Positions 32,701 to 47,700 of a stretch of DNA of 64,000 bases are shown in pieces. The notes beneath the pieces were generated by a model. That model worked only from the letters and a program-made list of their open reading frames with translations, did no database searches and had not been told where the DNA came from. Position 1 is the stretch's first letter, and every line of letters starts with the position of its first letter. Location: the NCBI GenBank assembly GCA_023213315.1, contig JAKCPI010002722.1:124001-188000 (forward strand), read 5' to 3'. Origin of the DNA: Euborellia annulipes (Eukaryota > Arthropoda > Insecta > Dermaptera > Anisolabididae). The translations under genes were made by a program, and so were the position numbers.

Positions 32701-35700
32701 TTTATCCAGTGTGGAAGTGGCTGTGATTGGTATATTTGAACAATGGCAGGAGGTGGCAGCCTGGAAGGATTGTCTCTAAATCAATGAAACTTCCAAAGAT
32801 TCACGACGTTTCGGTCCAAATTTATTCGACCATCATCAGGCAATCAGGAGTTGTCATATGTAAATGTACAGTATATAAATATATTTATTCATATGTTGGT
32901 TTAGACTTGTTAATAACTTTAAAAATTACAATTTTGCTATTAGGCAATCGCAAGGTTTAGAGAAGTCAGGAGTAATATAAGTCTAAACCAATATATGAAT
33001 AAATATATTTATATTCATTTACATATGACAACTCCTGATTGCCTGATGATGGTCGAATAAATTTGGACAGAAACGTCGCGAATCTTTGGGAGTTTCATTG
33101 ATTTAGAGACACTCCTTCCTGGCTTCTACCTCCTGCCATTGTTCAAATATTAGATTTATAAAATTCATTTTACCGATGCCTACCAGCTGACCGTTTCACA
33201 ATTTTGTTCCTCTTGCTCACCTACCCAGAGGTGAAGCAGTACTTGAGTTTCCTTAAACACCATCTCTGGTTGTTTCTTTTCTTTACCTCTGGCTTCTTAA
33301 TGTCTAATTCGGAGATAAAAGCTTTTTCTTATTTTACCTTCTCGACTGTCGAGTCCATTTAGGACTTTATTCTTCTATACCTGTATATTTATATTTAAAC
33401 GCTGGAAGAAAAGACAGAAAAATACTCCTAAAAAAAGTAAATGATACTTTCATCCTAAATACATTAATTTAAGCATTATTATTTATTTTATTTTTAACCT
33501 GATTCCTTATAAATGAGCAAATTTTTTATTGTAGCTACTACTAAACTTCTTTTAAATAGCGTATAATTAATAATATTATTTTTAATTCTCGAGAAAATAT
33601 TCAACTTTTAATATTATACTAACATAATTCAAGAAAGAAATTTAATAGAAAAGTTTTCAAACTCTTTAAAAGAAACAAGATTCTTTTTATTCATGACTTT
33701 TTTCACTTGGATGAAGAACATCGACTTTATAAACTTGTTTTAAAGTACTTTGTTTTTTATTTAAAAAAAATTCGAAAAAATATTTGATTAAATTCTCATA
33801 TAATTTGCATAATTAGTAAAATAGGTATCAAATGCTATACGCTTATTTTTGGGATCCTCCTTTTTGTTACTCCACTGTTAATTTAAATTTTTTTTTCAAT
33901 TAAGAGAAAATTGTGAACGACCATCAACATATAGACCTATTTAGTTTCTGAATTCAAGATGTAAAATTTATAAATAAGGGAGAATTATATTTATCGAAGT
34001 TCTAATTAGCAAAGTGCCTAACTCCATTTTTGTTTATTTTTCAGGAGAGCCAAAAAACATTTCATGTCATTGTTAGAGCCACTGTTAAACACTTTTCGAA
34101 CTGAAAAATTTGAATTACGCTCTTACTCAGTTCAGAGCATAAGCAGAATGATATTTTTTAACAGAAAATGCTAAAAAAAAATGATTTTCGAAAAAAAGTG
34201 GAGTTAGACACTTTTCTATTGAGAGCGTCGATATATTACTGTATGTTACCATGCAGTAGCGTAACTAGGGGGTAACGAAGGGGGCGCTTGCCCCCTCCGC
34301 CCCAGGCGCTTCAAGCCTTTGGCGCCCCTCGATACCGACATAGGCGCCCTAGGGCATCTAAAATATAGCCCAGGGACGGTGATTTTATCATATTCTTTCG
34401 ATAGATTGTCCAAAAAATTGATAGATTTCTTTAAAATTATATTACAACTTAAAAAACGGCGCCCTAGTTGAGCTTCGCCCCCTCCACCCTCAAAGGCTAG
34501 TTACGCCGCTGTTACCATGGGAACCATTTTTCTTAACTATCCTATGGAGTACAAGAGTAAAGTGGTCTTCATAAGATTTCAAGGGCAAAATGAGAACAAA
34601 CATTTTAAAAAGCATCTAAAAAATAATTGATTTTTGAATTTTAATCAAAATCGATGCAGCGAATTTTGAGAAAACCAAAAAAAAACTGAAAAAGTGAATC
34701 AGTAAAGTACTAGTACTCTTTGGCCAATTTTGTTCAAAAGCTTCCTGTTGCGTCACAGGGGGGTAACTTACTTTTATTTTCTTTTTTTTAAACACTCACA
34801 CTTTTTTCACAATCACACTCGCATTCACACACAAACCTACACAGTATTTTCGGCAACTTAGGCCATTTAAGACTTTATACGATAACCGTTATTATGAATA
34901 TATATATTGTGGTCCAGGCATTCTTATTTAAGCCATTTGGTATCGAAATAGCTTAAATAAAATCATCGGACTGCCTGGGATCCGAATCCTCGACCCTTGG
35001 TATACAAGGCAGGCGCGCTACCAACTACACCAAGCCCGAGGCAATTTTTTTTTTTATTTATCTTTAAAAAAGTTTCAAGAAAGGAATTATTTTTTGAGAA
35101 GAGTCCAAGAGGCCTGCCCTTCTGGTGGGGCGTGGCGCTCACTCTCTTGGCTAAATTTATTATAAATGTTAGTTGAGGGATAATGTTGATTCGTTAATGA
35201 ATCGCGATGATTGGCCTGAGTGTTGCTGATGCTGCTAGGTGGTCGCTATGGTGAATTCTCTCTCCTTGCCATGTGTTGTTCCCTCTGGGCCAATTGGCCC
35301 TTTTCCAACAGCCCATCGCCCACATCTACCCCTACACCAATTTATCATGACTTTTCTTGATGAATAATAATTTGCTATGATTTTTACTTAACCAGCGTTG
35401 CAATGCAAATTATATTTTAACTATAACTTATATAAATTTCTAATTGTCATGAATAATAAAAAATTCTTTCATTCATTTATAATAATTAATAATTCTAAAT
35501 AAAAACATAATTAAAAACCTTTGATAAATTACCTGAATTTAATCTTAAATCACAAACGACTTTAAATTGATGATTAGATATTGTTATTTTCACTAAAACA
35601 ATCAAAGTATTTATTATATAGAAAATCAAACAAACATTCAAGAGGTATTTTTGTTGTCTTTTCTTTGACATTCGAGGCAATTTTGATAATAATCAGTTCA

Positions 35701-38700
35701 GTTTTTAAAGCTGATTACAGACGGCCGTATTTTGTTCTAAAATGGCCGTAAATGACAAAGACGTAAGAAAAATTAAATACCTAACAAATGTTTGGTTTGC
35801 TACAATAAATCTTTTTAATAGCTAATTTTTGTTATTTCACTAAATCAGTTTAGGGATTTGATAAAACCTTTTTATTATTTCCCTGTGACAAGTATAATTA
35901 ATAATATAATAAATATTTAAATAATAATATATAAGAAGTGAAGTTATAGTGTTAATTAAAGTTTCATTTGTTTAATTTATTTTTTTTATTCTAAATAAAA
36001 TGACGCAATTAACTAGTACTTTAGTCGACTCACTTCATCGAAAACGGTATTTTTTTTTTTTAAACATTCACACTTTTTTCTCATTCACACTCATATTCAT
36101 ACAGTCTTTTCGGCAACTTAGGCCATTTAAGACTTCGACGATAACCGTTATTTTAATAATATATATATTTGGGGTCCAGGCATTTGGTATCCAAATGCCT
36201 TAAATAAAATCATCGGACTGCCTGGGGTCCGAACCCGCGACGTTCGGCATAGAAGGTAGGCACGCTACCAACTACTCCAAGCCCCGTGGGCTCGAAAACG
36301 GTATCCCCATCACGATGATAAAAGCTATTGTTATCAAAATTTCGTATGTTCATACACACTTTGTTTTAGAAATATTATATACGCCTTTATGACACAGCAC
36401 AGGGTATTTTGATTATTTTATGTGGATTAACTAAGAACTAAAAAATGAAGCCTGTTTACTGGTATAAGTTAATTTTCTTCAAATAATCTATATTTTACCT
36501 CTGAAGATGGCCCAAACCTGGAAACGAAATGTTAGCCGTAGGCTGATTAAATAAATAAATCTCATTGCCTGAATACTTTGTTTTCTTTGTTCGTGCGCAT
36601 ATCTACTTTACAGCCATTCATAGAGGCGCCACAAGTGTCTGATCTGCTCGAGAGTAGAGCCTTGAGCTTAGGCAACTAAAATGCTTACCCGTCGGATATG
36701 TTGTCTTAAAAGCAGCTTTTCAGTTGCATTAAAAAAATATGATTTATTTATTTTAAAAATATTGGTTTGCTTTACTATTAGGCACTTGTGGCGTCGACTG
36801 TATTTTAGAATTTATTAGAAGTTTAATAGCAAATAATTTTTTAAAAAGAAACATTCTCATTCTGGGTTTATAAGCAAAAAATTGATTTATAATCAATGAA
36901 ATAGACGATCCCTAATGACCCATTTTAAGTTTTTTCTTTTCATTTCAACTTATAATTTTTACTCCTGTCATAGGCCCATAAATTCGTTTGTGTTTTTAAT
37001 TAATTATTCCAAGTTCTTCTATAAAAGACCCCTGCGTTTAATTTCTATGGAGGTTAGTCATTTCGGTTGCATAACTTCCCGTAAAGGGTAAATTTTAGCC
37101 ACTAATCAATTATAAAAAATTTTTTTCTCACATTTTTGGGCTTTTAATTAAAAGGAAAAAATGAAAAATGTTTATATTTTTAATTTTATTAAAAATATTT
37201 ACAAATTTATGTCTTGATTGTTTCTTCAGTGGGCAGTCCATCTGAAAACAAAAGAAAAAAATTTTATTAATAGATGACAGTGAAAAATGGATGTTAACTG
37301 GAAAAATTATTGTATAAAGGACTGAACAATAGGCCAAGTTTTCTTAAATATACAGTATATCTGGATAGTAAAAATATAAATTATGTAAATAAAATTCAAA
37401 TTATTTTATTACCTAAAACATGTTTTGATTTTTTACATTTGCAAGCAAAATAAAAAATTCTAAATTCTTTTTCATGAAAAATAATACTAAAATATAAAGT
37501 CTAAGGAATTCTTTAAAAAAAAATCTGGTGTGACTGGTTGCACAAGATTTTTTGTGTCGAGATATATTTAGTTTCTACCGATATATTAAAATTCAAGATG
37601 TAAAAATTTATAAACATGGAAAAATATTTATATTTTGTTACCAGGACAGCTATTTCTCGTATCTTTCCTATGAAGTACAAGAATAAAATGTGTTTCAAAC
37701 AATGTTGAGGCCAAAATGAATATATACATTTTAAAGAGCATTTAAAAAATAATTGAATTTTGAATTTTTATCAAAATCGTTAGAGCAAATTTTGAGAAAA
37801 TCGAAAAAAAGTGAATCAGTGAAGTACTAGTACTCTTGTCCAATTTTGTTCAAAATCTTCGTGTCACGTCTCAGGGGAGTACCCAACTTAAATATAAAAT
37901 TTCAGCCTCCTAGCTTTCTTTCTTGAGATATTTTTTTCACAGACAGTCCATGTCGCGAAAACCACTTTTTTGGATTCAGGGGTTCTCAAAACAAGTATAT
38001 CCATCAAAATCTCGACTTCAAATTTTTGACATGAATCCAATACTTTCTCTCTCTATATATATTACATATATACAAAGGTAAGAGAAAGTAAAAAATAATA
38101 AAGTTATTAGATCTAAGGGATGGTGAAAACTTTTACTTTCCAATATAGTATCACCCCGAATGGGGGTTAATTTGTGAACACGGCTTTAAGTTACTTTAAG
38201 AATCCTTGGACCTCACTCATGTCTCTAAGATTCATGCACACTAGCATAGGCGCCGGAACTGGGGGGGGAAGGGTACATTGCCCCCCTGGCATCCTACAGG
38301 GGGGGCAGAGGGGGGGCAAAATTTCTTTTTATTTCATTTATTTTTAAAAATGATATATTTTTACTTTTGAAAAATAAAATCTTCTAAATTAAAAAAAAAT
38401 TAAAAGAGTAAGAAATTCAATTTTTTTTCCAAATTTTTTCCAAAAATTTTTGATAAAATCACTTCCAAATTTTTTAAAATTTTAATTTTATTAAAATTGT
38501 GATTTTATTTAAAATTTTTAAAGTTTTATAGTAGATTTGTTTTTGTTTTATACTATTTAAACATATTAAATTATTTTAATTTTCTAAAAAAAATTTTTGC
38601 CCCCCCCCCCTGATTCAAATTCGTTCCGGCGCCCCTGCACACTAGACCGGCCCCGTATTTGCTTTTATATATTTTCTGGACTATCGTGTATTAAAGGCAA

Positions 38701-41700
38701 CAAAAAAAAAAAAAAACATTCAACCGGAATTCATACAAAAGTCCATAGGAAATGCATCTTTTTTGCAATACGTAGCTCGGCCTACCTACTCTATCACTCT
38801 GGCGACCTAATTTGACAGAGTAGTTTGTACATCAAATTTATGTGATTTAAAAGCTCTAAAACAATTCTCACCTGGAAAATCCCTCTGAATTTTTTTCTCT
38901 TCATTTTCTTTCATATTTTTATTTGATTCTTGATTCTGACATTCTCCTTTACCGTTATATATCTTATGAACATTTTCACATTCATTACAATTCAATATTT
39001 TGATATCTTTTTCTTTGCTGGTGCTATTAATTAAAGGTCTTGTTGATTCTGAATCACCATCCATTTTTGAACCCTCTATTACAATTACATCAATCAGCTT
39101 AGGAGTTTTATGCTCTTTTTTCTTTGATCCTTTCTCTTCTTGTTCAGAATTGTTAGGTAAGAGAAGAACTTCTTTTATTTCTTGACTCACTTGACTTTGT
39201 GATTTTTTCGCCTCTGAATGCGCTCGGTGCAACCTTTGAAGGTTGAGAGCCATTAACTCCAATTGGACCTGCATTATGTTTTGTCTTAAAATTTGTATAT
39301 AAAAATGACTCTTTAAAAACTAAATCAAAATTAATAACATAAGATATATTATAAAAACTTGGATCCAATTGGGAAGGATTTTTCGTTTATTTGTAGATTG
39401 ATTTGTGGCAATAGGCTATACAAGAAAAAGTAAAGACAAACAATATGTAAAATTTATTCAAATTAAATTTATTAAACGGACAATTTTGTTTAAATAGATA
39501 TATTCTTCTGAGTTCAATGAATTGCTAATATTATTTTAATATACATAATGAGAGATCTCCATATTATCATCTATCAAAGTGAACCATCTTCTAAGAAAGT
39601 AAAAAATTGTGATTCGATAAACTCTTATTTGTTTTATTAAACTCTGAAGATGGTTTTATAGAAACGTCCGACCAATAAATTATATTTAATGAAATATTAC
39701 AACCTGATGACTGTAACTTTGATAGATTAACCAGTATCAACATTTTTTTTATCAACAACAAATTCTTTAAGAAAATACTTATTTTTTAATGTTATTATTT
39801 TTAATATATACAAAAGAAAATATATTACAATAGTATAATGTAAGGTTTACCAATAGGAGGTATTTCTATAATAATAACTAGCCTCTGATTTTCACATAAA
39901 GGCATTTTTGAAAAATTTGCAAACAAAATGAAAAGGAAACGGAGGATCGTGCAAGACGATTTTTAAAGATTTTTAAGATTTTTAAAATTTTTGCAGATAA
40001 ATAAAATATTTGCCATTGATATAATCTCGTATCCAAGTTTCCCTTTTTTATCTGCAATAATTTATTATTTAATAAAAATTTATGAATTTTAAATCAAACC
40101 TCAAATTTAACTTTAAATAATTAAATATTAAAAGCCATTCTCTCCTGCTTACCTCAGCTAATTCCCTTAAAATTTCAACTTTGGCAGCTATATAACAGTC
40201 CGGGCGCATTTCCCTCAAAACCGCGGATAGAGATTCTAGAGACTCGGAGCGTTGCTTTTGAATATTATATTGACTAAAACATACTTTGATTATTTAAGTA
40301 AAATTTTATATTTTATCTCATAATAAATTATAATGAAATTTAGCTCAATATAAGGACTAATTGTAATTTAATTTCTATGAATTACCTTTCTATTTCTTCT
40401 GCGAAAAATGCCAAATATCGATAGAGTTCACTTTTATCTAAAACAGCATTAACAAATTCGGTTGGATGTGATTTAATATCATAATGTTGCCTGTATTGTT
40501 TTAACCAGGTATTCACAAAATTATATAAATCTTGTGCCTCTTCTACTGTTTCAACAAATTTACTTCTTACAAGTCCTTCAATATCTGCTACATCAAGGGA
40601 GGGAAAATTAAGTTCAATGTCTTCTGAACTTGATTCAGAACTTTTCTCTGTTACTCCCTCATCTTCACCACCAAGCGATGAATATCCACTTAAATGTTCA
40701 TCTATATCTAAATCCGATTTTGTTATTAAAGACAATCTTTCTGGATCAGGATTATCGAGTTTTTCATTCTTTTCTTCTTCTATACTTTTACCATCTTCTT
40801 CATCGTGATTGTTTATCTTGGACACTACACTTTTAATAAGTGAAATTCCATCAGGACATTTTTCAATTTGATATGATTCATGAAATTCATATAAATTTTT
40901 ATTTATGTTCACTTCATTGATGTTGGCATCTTTAGATTTCGGAGTAACACAATCTTCAAAAGGATCCCCTTCAAAAGGGCTCTCTTCCTTTCGGGATTGG
41001 GGTTCCATTTCATATAGTTCTCCAGACGATGACACCCACACATTGTCAATAACATGGCTCGGCTCTCCATAATGCATTGAGACTAACCTGGTCTTGGACA
41101 CATTAAAAAGCACAAGGCCATAGCGCACCCACGCCTTGGCAAGTTCCGCCCGGTGTTCTTGGATTTCTTCCCATCTGCAACAGAACAGAGGCTGATATCA
41201 CCAACCTACCATTATCCGGGATCAATATCGCTTCCGCATTTTTGAAGCAAATAATTTTTAACTAGCTTTCCCTTTCATTATAATATCATTTTTATTATAA
41301 ATATAAAATCTAGTTAAAAATACGGTTCATTGTTTAAATGAAAATACTCTTAAACTGCCTTATTTCAAATACAATCTAAGTTTAGAAGTTTTTAATTAAA
41401 AAAGCAAAAAAGAAATACATGTAATTACACTTTGTCTTTTGACTATAAATGATACCTTTACGACACACAAGTACACAAGTAATTTCCATTAAACCCTTCT
41501 ATTCTCTTTTTAGTTTAATATTTGTTTAATCGTTATTAAAAGCGAATATTTTTTTTAATTTACTCTTATAAATTACCTTAGAAATGTTTAAGTTATTAAT
41601 TACTCACTTCTCTGTTGTATTTTCATCTTTGGGTGACTTAACTAACATTGATTCATACTCTTGTAGAAGTTTTGTAGCTGCAGACAGATGATGTCTGGAT

Positions 41701-44700
41701 TCTCTAAAAAATTAATAATATTTATGAATTATTAAACATGAAATCAATTATTGTGCCTAAATTCATTTGAGCAGGAGAATAGAGAGAGGTATTTATTCAC
41801 TGAGAGAATTATTTAGTATAATAAGTTAAGTTACTTAGTTTTTTATATTAATGAAATATTTTTTTAAATTTTTTTGTCTTGATGACATCACATAAACGAC
41901 TACGATTTAATATAGCCCTCTAATTTTATTATAATTACTTAATAAGTATTCACACTTGAATCACGAATTAATAAAATTATATTAACTTGAATATTCCTTT
42001 ACTGGCGAAAAATAGGGCAAGCTTAGATGCCTTAGAAGCCCAAACCAGAACATTCCCTTCTTTCATTTCAAGCAGCCTTTTTAACACCTGATGACTATAA
42101 TACGCATGCTGCGGTTCATGGTTGAGTTGTTGATGAGAAAATGACAACATGTCCAAATTATTAGTCACCAATCTTTGTAATTTGCATATTGTTTCATCGC
42201 TTGGCACTAATTCGTCGTCAGGTCTGAACAATTCCGGTACAGTGTAGGCTTCTATAATACCGCCATTTCCTTCATTTTCGGCATCTAATTCTTCAGCTTG
42301 CTCTAATACTCGTATGACCTATTTAACAAATTTGAATTTTTATTTACAATTATTTTTAAATTTATAATATGCTAATACATTTAATTAAATATGAATCACA
42401 TTAAGCATCTGAGGAAAAATTAAGAATTTTTATTTGAAATGGAAATAATTTTCCCTACAAATTAGAATAGTGATTTAAACTTAAACTTGTAATAGAAATA
42501 GCTTAAACCTCCCCCAGGAAATCGTGGTTTCGACTCCAGCGAGTGTTTTATTTTTCCTATTTATTAGTTTATGAAAAATAACTTAAGTTCGTATAATCTT
42601 TAGTTAATAATACATTTGCATAAATTAATACAATAATTCAAAATATTTGGACGAAGTTCCATTTGAAAAATACGCCAATTTTGTAACCCCCTTCGAATTC
42701 AAGAACCATATAAATTTTTTAAAATTCCATTTCATTATAAATTTATTAACTACAAAGAGAATTTGTAAATTTTATTTTGCTTTGAAGGACTTCAAAATCT
42801 AATTATCTCCCAAGCCTCTAAATGTTGATTTAAGGTCTTTTATGTTGTTTGTTATCTAGTATGGCGTCCATTGTATTTACTCTATTTGGCAATTATCTTC
42901 CCTCATCCTGGCTTCTAGGAATTAAACGATCCCTCCTCGAAACTGTCTTTGTTGTTTGCCTAACTAAACTTTATTTGTTCTAGCTTAAGAACTAGATCAG
43001 TTCCAAACTCCCAAACGCGAGCCCAAGAAGTCAACTTGGGATATTTGCATTTTCAGTTTTAATTCTAATTTTTTTTTTCTTTTATAATAGAAAAGAATAT
43101 TAATATAAAAGTTGAAATTTCAATTCTTATGAGTAATATTTTTTAATTTAATTTTAATTAAATTTTTTCTTGGCTGACAACTTTTTATTAAAAAAAAATC
43201 CTTTCATTGAATTTATATTTCTACCTAATGCTAATAAATATTCCATATACTATATAAAAAAAAAAAAATTCATTTTCATATATAATCTCATTTTTCTTTT
43301 GGACAAATTGATTACTAATATATTAAAATATTCAATAAAAAAATTAGTTGATATTGATTAAATTATTTTTCTAATATGTAAAAAAAAGTTTATGGGCCAC
43401 TTGGCTTATAAACAAATGTATGTAGGATATGCACGTACAGCACCGAGGGCTTGTACTGGAGCACGTGGTTAAATAAATATTGAATGCTACTCCCATTGTA
43501 TCCCTTTTTTAAAATCTTTTTTTTAAATCAAACTAAATCTTTCCCAACCAAACCTAATAAATAGGTGCCTTTTTTTAAAGATGCTCCTAGTTCGGGTTGC
43601 CCGCTTTTTAATTTTCCCTAATCAGCTTTGAAAAATAGATTTACCCCCCGGAAGAAGTTAAAATCAACAAATAGGTAGTCTTTGTATTTTAAAAAAATCA
43701 TCCCCTAAAAAAGGCCGATAACCTTTGTTAATTTTTCTCCTAATTAAAGATTTAATAAAAAATTATTCATCTCTTGTCTTAATCTATAAATTTGTTTAAA
43801 TGTTAAAAAAATAAAAAATGTTTAATCTCAACATCAAATGGTGGAATTAGTTTTAAAAATAACCTTCTAATATTTTTATTCTGACCTTTGCAAATTCACC
43901 TTCTTTAATCAACATTGATGCAATATGATTAATAATCCGTAAAGTTAGATAGACCATTTCTGGTAACGTGACATAATCTTTTATCAAACGCATAATTGCG
44001 ACGAGGGATTCTTTTAATTTTTGATCATCAGTAAATTGGGGATCAGCATACATCAATTTGGCCTTCTCATACATAATTCCAGCTCTCATAGCACGAAGAC
44101 GAGATGTTCTTCGATTATTCAAAACGGTCGTCAGATTGAATTTGTCGCCGTCAGCTTCATCTTTAGGGACACTAGCCTCTTGATTTGCTGCTTCGAACTC
44201 CCCTTCAATTTCCAAACTCAGGTGGCTCAAAATGGTGAGAGGTTCGTTTAAGATTTGTTCATAAGGTATATCAGATTTGCTCGATTTTGAGCCCTGGTTC
44301 AAGCTCGCAACACTTGCTCGAAATTGATTCCATGTTTTGTGTAGTTCGGAGAATTGGAATTTCGCTTTAGGTTCTTCTTTATTTTCAAATACAGTTTGAT
44401 TCTCGGATACGCCATCGACATTTACATCTTAAAAAAAAAGTAATTTTAATATTTCGTTAGGAAAAATCTAATAAATAATTATTACTGTATTCCAACGATT
44501 ATAGGATTCAAACCAAAGATATTTTTTAATATTATTAATTAAAAATAAGGATCTTATAATATAATGGATTGTAGTATTATTATCTTATAAACTCTTTAAA
44601 AAATTAAATATAAAAGAATGCAGCCAATAAAACCATGGTCTGGACTAATTAGGCGATTGCTAAATTTTAAAGTTTTAAATTTCCCTCTCTGACTTAAAGT

Positions 44701-47700
44701 TTTAAATTTCCTGTCTCTACTTCTTGTAACTCTAGCCAATCAGCGAGAGAACAGGCACATACGCACAGGAAGTTTTTTTCGTCTTTTGCTAATTTATACC
44801 CGTACGTGTTTTTATTTGTATCCATGTAGCTATACGCTAATCTTCTTTTGTTGTTTTTTCTTCCGTTTGAACTTTCTACTCAACTATACATACGATTGTT
44901 CAAGGCTTTTGAGTTTTACCTCTACTAATGCAAAATTGTCTAATTTATCTATTATTTTAAAGCTATTCATCAACCGAAAAGGAATCGAATGTAAAACATG
45001 AATTTTCCCGCACTTGTAATATTATTTTCTACTCTAAAGAATTTAATTATCTCTTTAATTATTTAAACTAACTCATTGAAACTATTTAAACTCATCAACT
45101 TAACCATCAAAGAGGTTTATAACCTTTACACATCATTGATCTTTTGGTGTTAGATGGTTGAAAAAATACTGAAAGTACGAATTTTTGTTTTTTAAATTAT
45201 TAGAATGCGTGGCGCAGAGAGGTAATTCAATTGTTATTTTTAATTTTTGAATGTTTGAAATATAATTTGTTTGGCCTTTCAAAACTGCCACTAGAACAAA
45301 AATAAAGCTTAAAGTTGTGGCTGTGATGTGATTATGATGGAAGGATGGAGGTATCAGCCAAATTGGAATGCTCGAGGTTCAATAAAACTCCCAGATTAAG
45401 ACGTTTCGGCCTGAATTTATTTGGTCATCTTCAGTTATTTGAAATTTTACGTATATTGCAAAGACCATATGTGAATGAGATGATTCTCTGATCTTGGGCG
45501 CTATAATTTTGTATGCAGCAAATAATTTTTATTATTGACAAATTCTGGTTCAATCACATGTGTCATTTGCAATATATTTATACTTTCTAATAACTGAAGA
45601 TGGCCAAATAAATTCAGGCCGAAACGTCTTATCCTAGGAGTTTTATTGAACCTCGAGCTTTCCAATTTGGCTTGGATCGCCTTATCATAAAAATACCTTC
45701 TTCATAAAAATACCTAGCTGAGCCACAAGCATTGAAGCTGAATAAATGTTCTTTATACTTATTTTTACTTTGTTTACTAGATCATACTAGCATTTTTGGA
45801 TTGTAAAATGCATTAATGTAAAAAAAAACATGCAAATAGAATTATATATGTAAAGAGATTATAGGATTCCCTCTCTCTAACCTAGATAGTATGAAGTTAT
45901 ATTTGCCCAAATATGTTAAACATATGCAAAATGTTTCAAATATGCAACTTTATGCAGTGTTCAGCAAATATGCAATGTTAAATTTAAACCATAGTACTAA
46001 GTAGGTATGATAATTGGTTTTCCGGGACATACATAAATAGAATATGCGAATGTATAGGAATCCGCTTTCTAATCATAACAAGGAATATATTTTATCTTTT
46101 AAATTTTATAAAATATAACTATATAAGGAGAATTAGAATTATATTCTATAACTCACCTGCTTCTGCCATTCTTGTAAACTTTGAATTTACAATATTTTCG
46201 TTTTCTTGAAATTATTATAAATATTTAATATATTTAAATACTTCATTAAATAAACAAAAAAACCAACTAATAAATTTCAAAAAGCCGAAATACATAAAAT
46301 AAACAAGCCTCTACCAAATTTTGTTTTGCAAATATGTCTTATGGGCATTGAATAAATAGATCTAAGAGACAATGAGTTTGTTATTTCCTGACCTAAACAC
46401 CTATACGGATTTATTTCAATTTAAGTTTATATAAAGACAAAAGACCAAGAGATGTTGACAAAGTTATCAAGGATAATCTTAAAAGCCAAGGGATGTTGGC
46501 ATCCTCCAACTAGGCTGATAAAATTATCTAAACCAATTTGCATAGCTCAACAATTTAAAATCGAAAAAATAGTTTTTTTTTTTTTTTTAATTACAATTCG
46601 TCATTCCACTGGTGAAGCTATTTTCACATATGTTTACAATATTATCATTAAAAAAACGCATTCAGGTGGCCGTTCAAATCTCTTATTTTTTTTAGGAGGT
46701 CATCGAAGTTCATCAGATCTTAGTTTTGCTTAACCACAAAGATCCTGTTGGCTGTTCTTCATCGCCAGAACTTTTTTTTCTTTATTTCTTTCTATATCAC
46801 TGCTTAACTTTGACAGTTCACTGCCTTAGAAAGTCAAGGTTCTGATTCTGCTTTGTTATTGAGCGATAAAAAATTATTTAAATTATTTTGGGTTTTAATT
46901 AATTTTTTTAGTCTTTTAGCGGCGTCTTATTCAAAGCCAATGAAATTTTTTTTCTCTCAAAACAGTAAGAGAGCCACTAACATGATGTTTTGATCTAAAG
47001 GGGAAACCATCAATTTATTTAAATAAATAAGAACTCGGTTTAACGTGTCTTGTTATGCCGAAAAAGATTAATATTCTGATTGACTATTTTTTGCTCTGAG
47101 GAAATATATGTAAATAAAGTCATGCGAATGTGACTCGAAATTTGGCTTACAAATTCCTAAAGGCAAACTTGACAAGCATGCATGTGCAATCTTTTTGTAC
47201 AAGCAAACTGTAGCGTGTGTAGGAGAATTTTGCACAAGCATTTTAACTGTGCAAGCCCCTTGATGCTCGATTTTAATCATGCACAAGCATATTTGCGCAA
47301 GCAAAACTATTTTATAGGCACGTCCTCCATTTTATAGTCGACTTGTTATTTGATATTTATTTATTATATATTAATTCATTTAATATTTCAATTTAAATTT
47401 TAATATTTATTGTGTCTTTGTTTAAAGCAAGTGAATATTTCTTGTTTTCTTCGAATAAATATTGTTTCGCTTTGTTTTAGGTTAATTTTCGGCATAAGCT
47501 TTTGATTGCACAAGCTTGCTTGAGCCGAAGGGAATTTATGCATGCTTGTAGAAAAAGATTGCACATGCATGATTGTCAAGTTTGCAGTTACTTATGTAGC
47601 CGCCTTTATAATAGATTAATTTGAATTCTTTATAGAGAATTGTAATAATTAAAGTATACCATTCCTTTTCTCTCTGATGAGTTGTATAAATAAAGATTCA

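Larger units (their letters stand above)
33930..34775 (+). mobile_element. Family A copy A11 carrying two MITEs
   Basis: Family A sequence (GATGTAAAATTTATAAATAA ... GTACTAGTACTCTTTGGCC) broken first by the ATCGACG MITE (33993-34232) and then by a hAT-type MITE (34254-34511). Both hairpin ends are missing. Confidence 0.6.

Noticed and set aside
39000..39185. 61-codon plus-strand frame (also 40617-40836, 44021-44251)
   Set aside because: Antisense shadows of the KIFBP exons.
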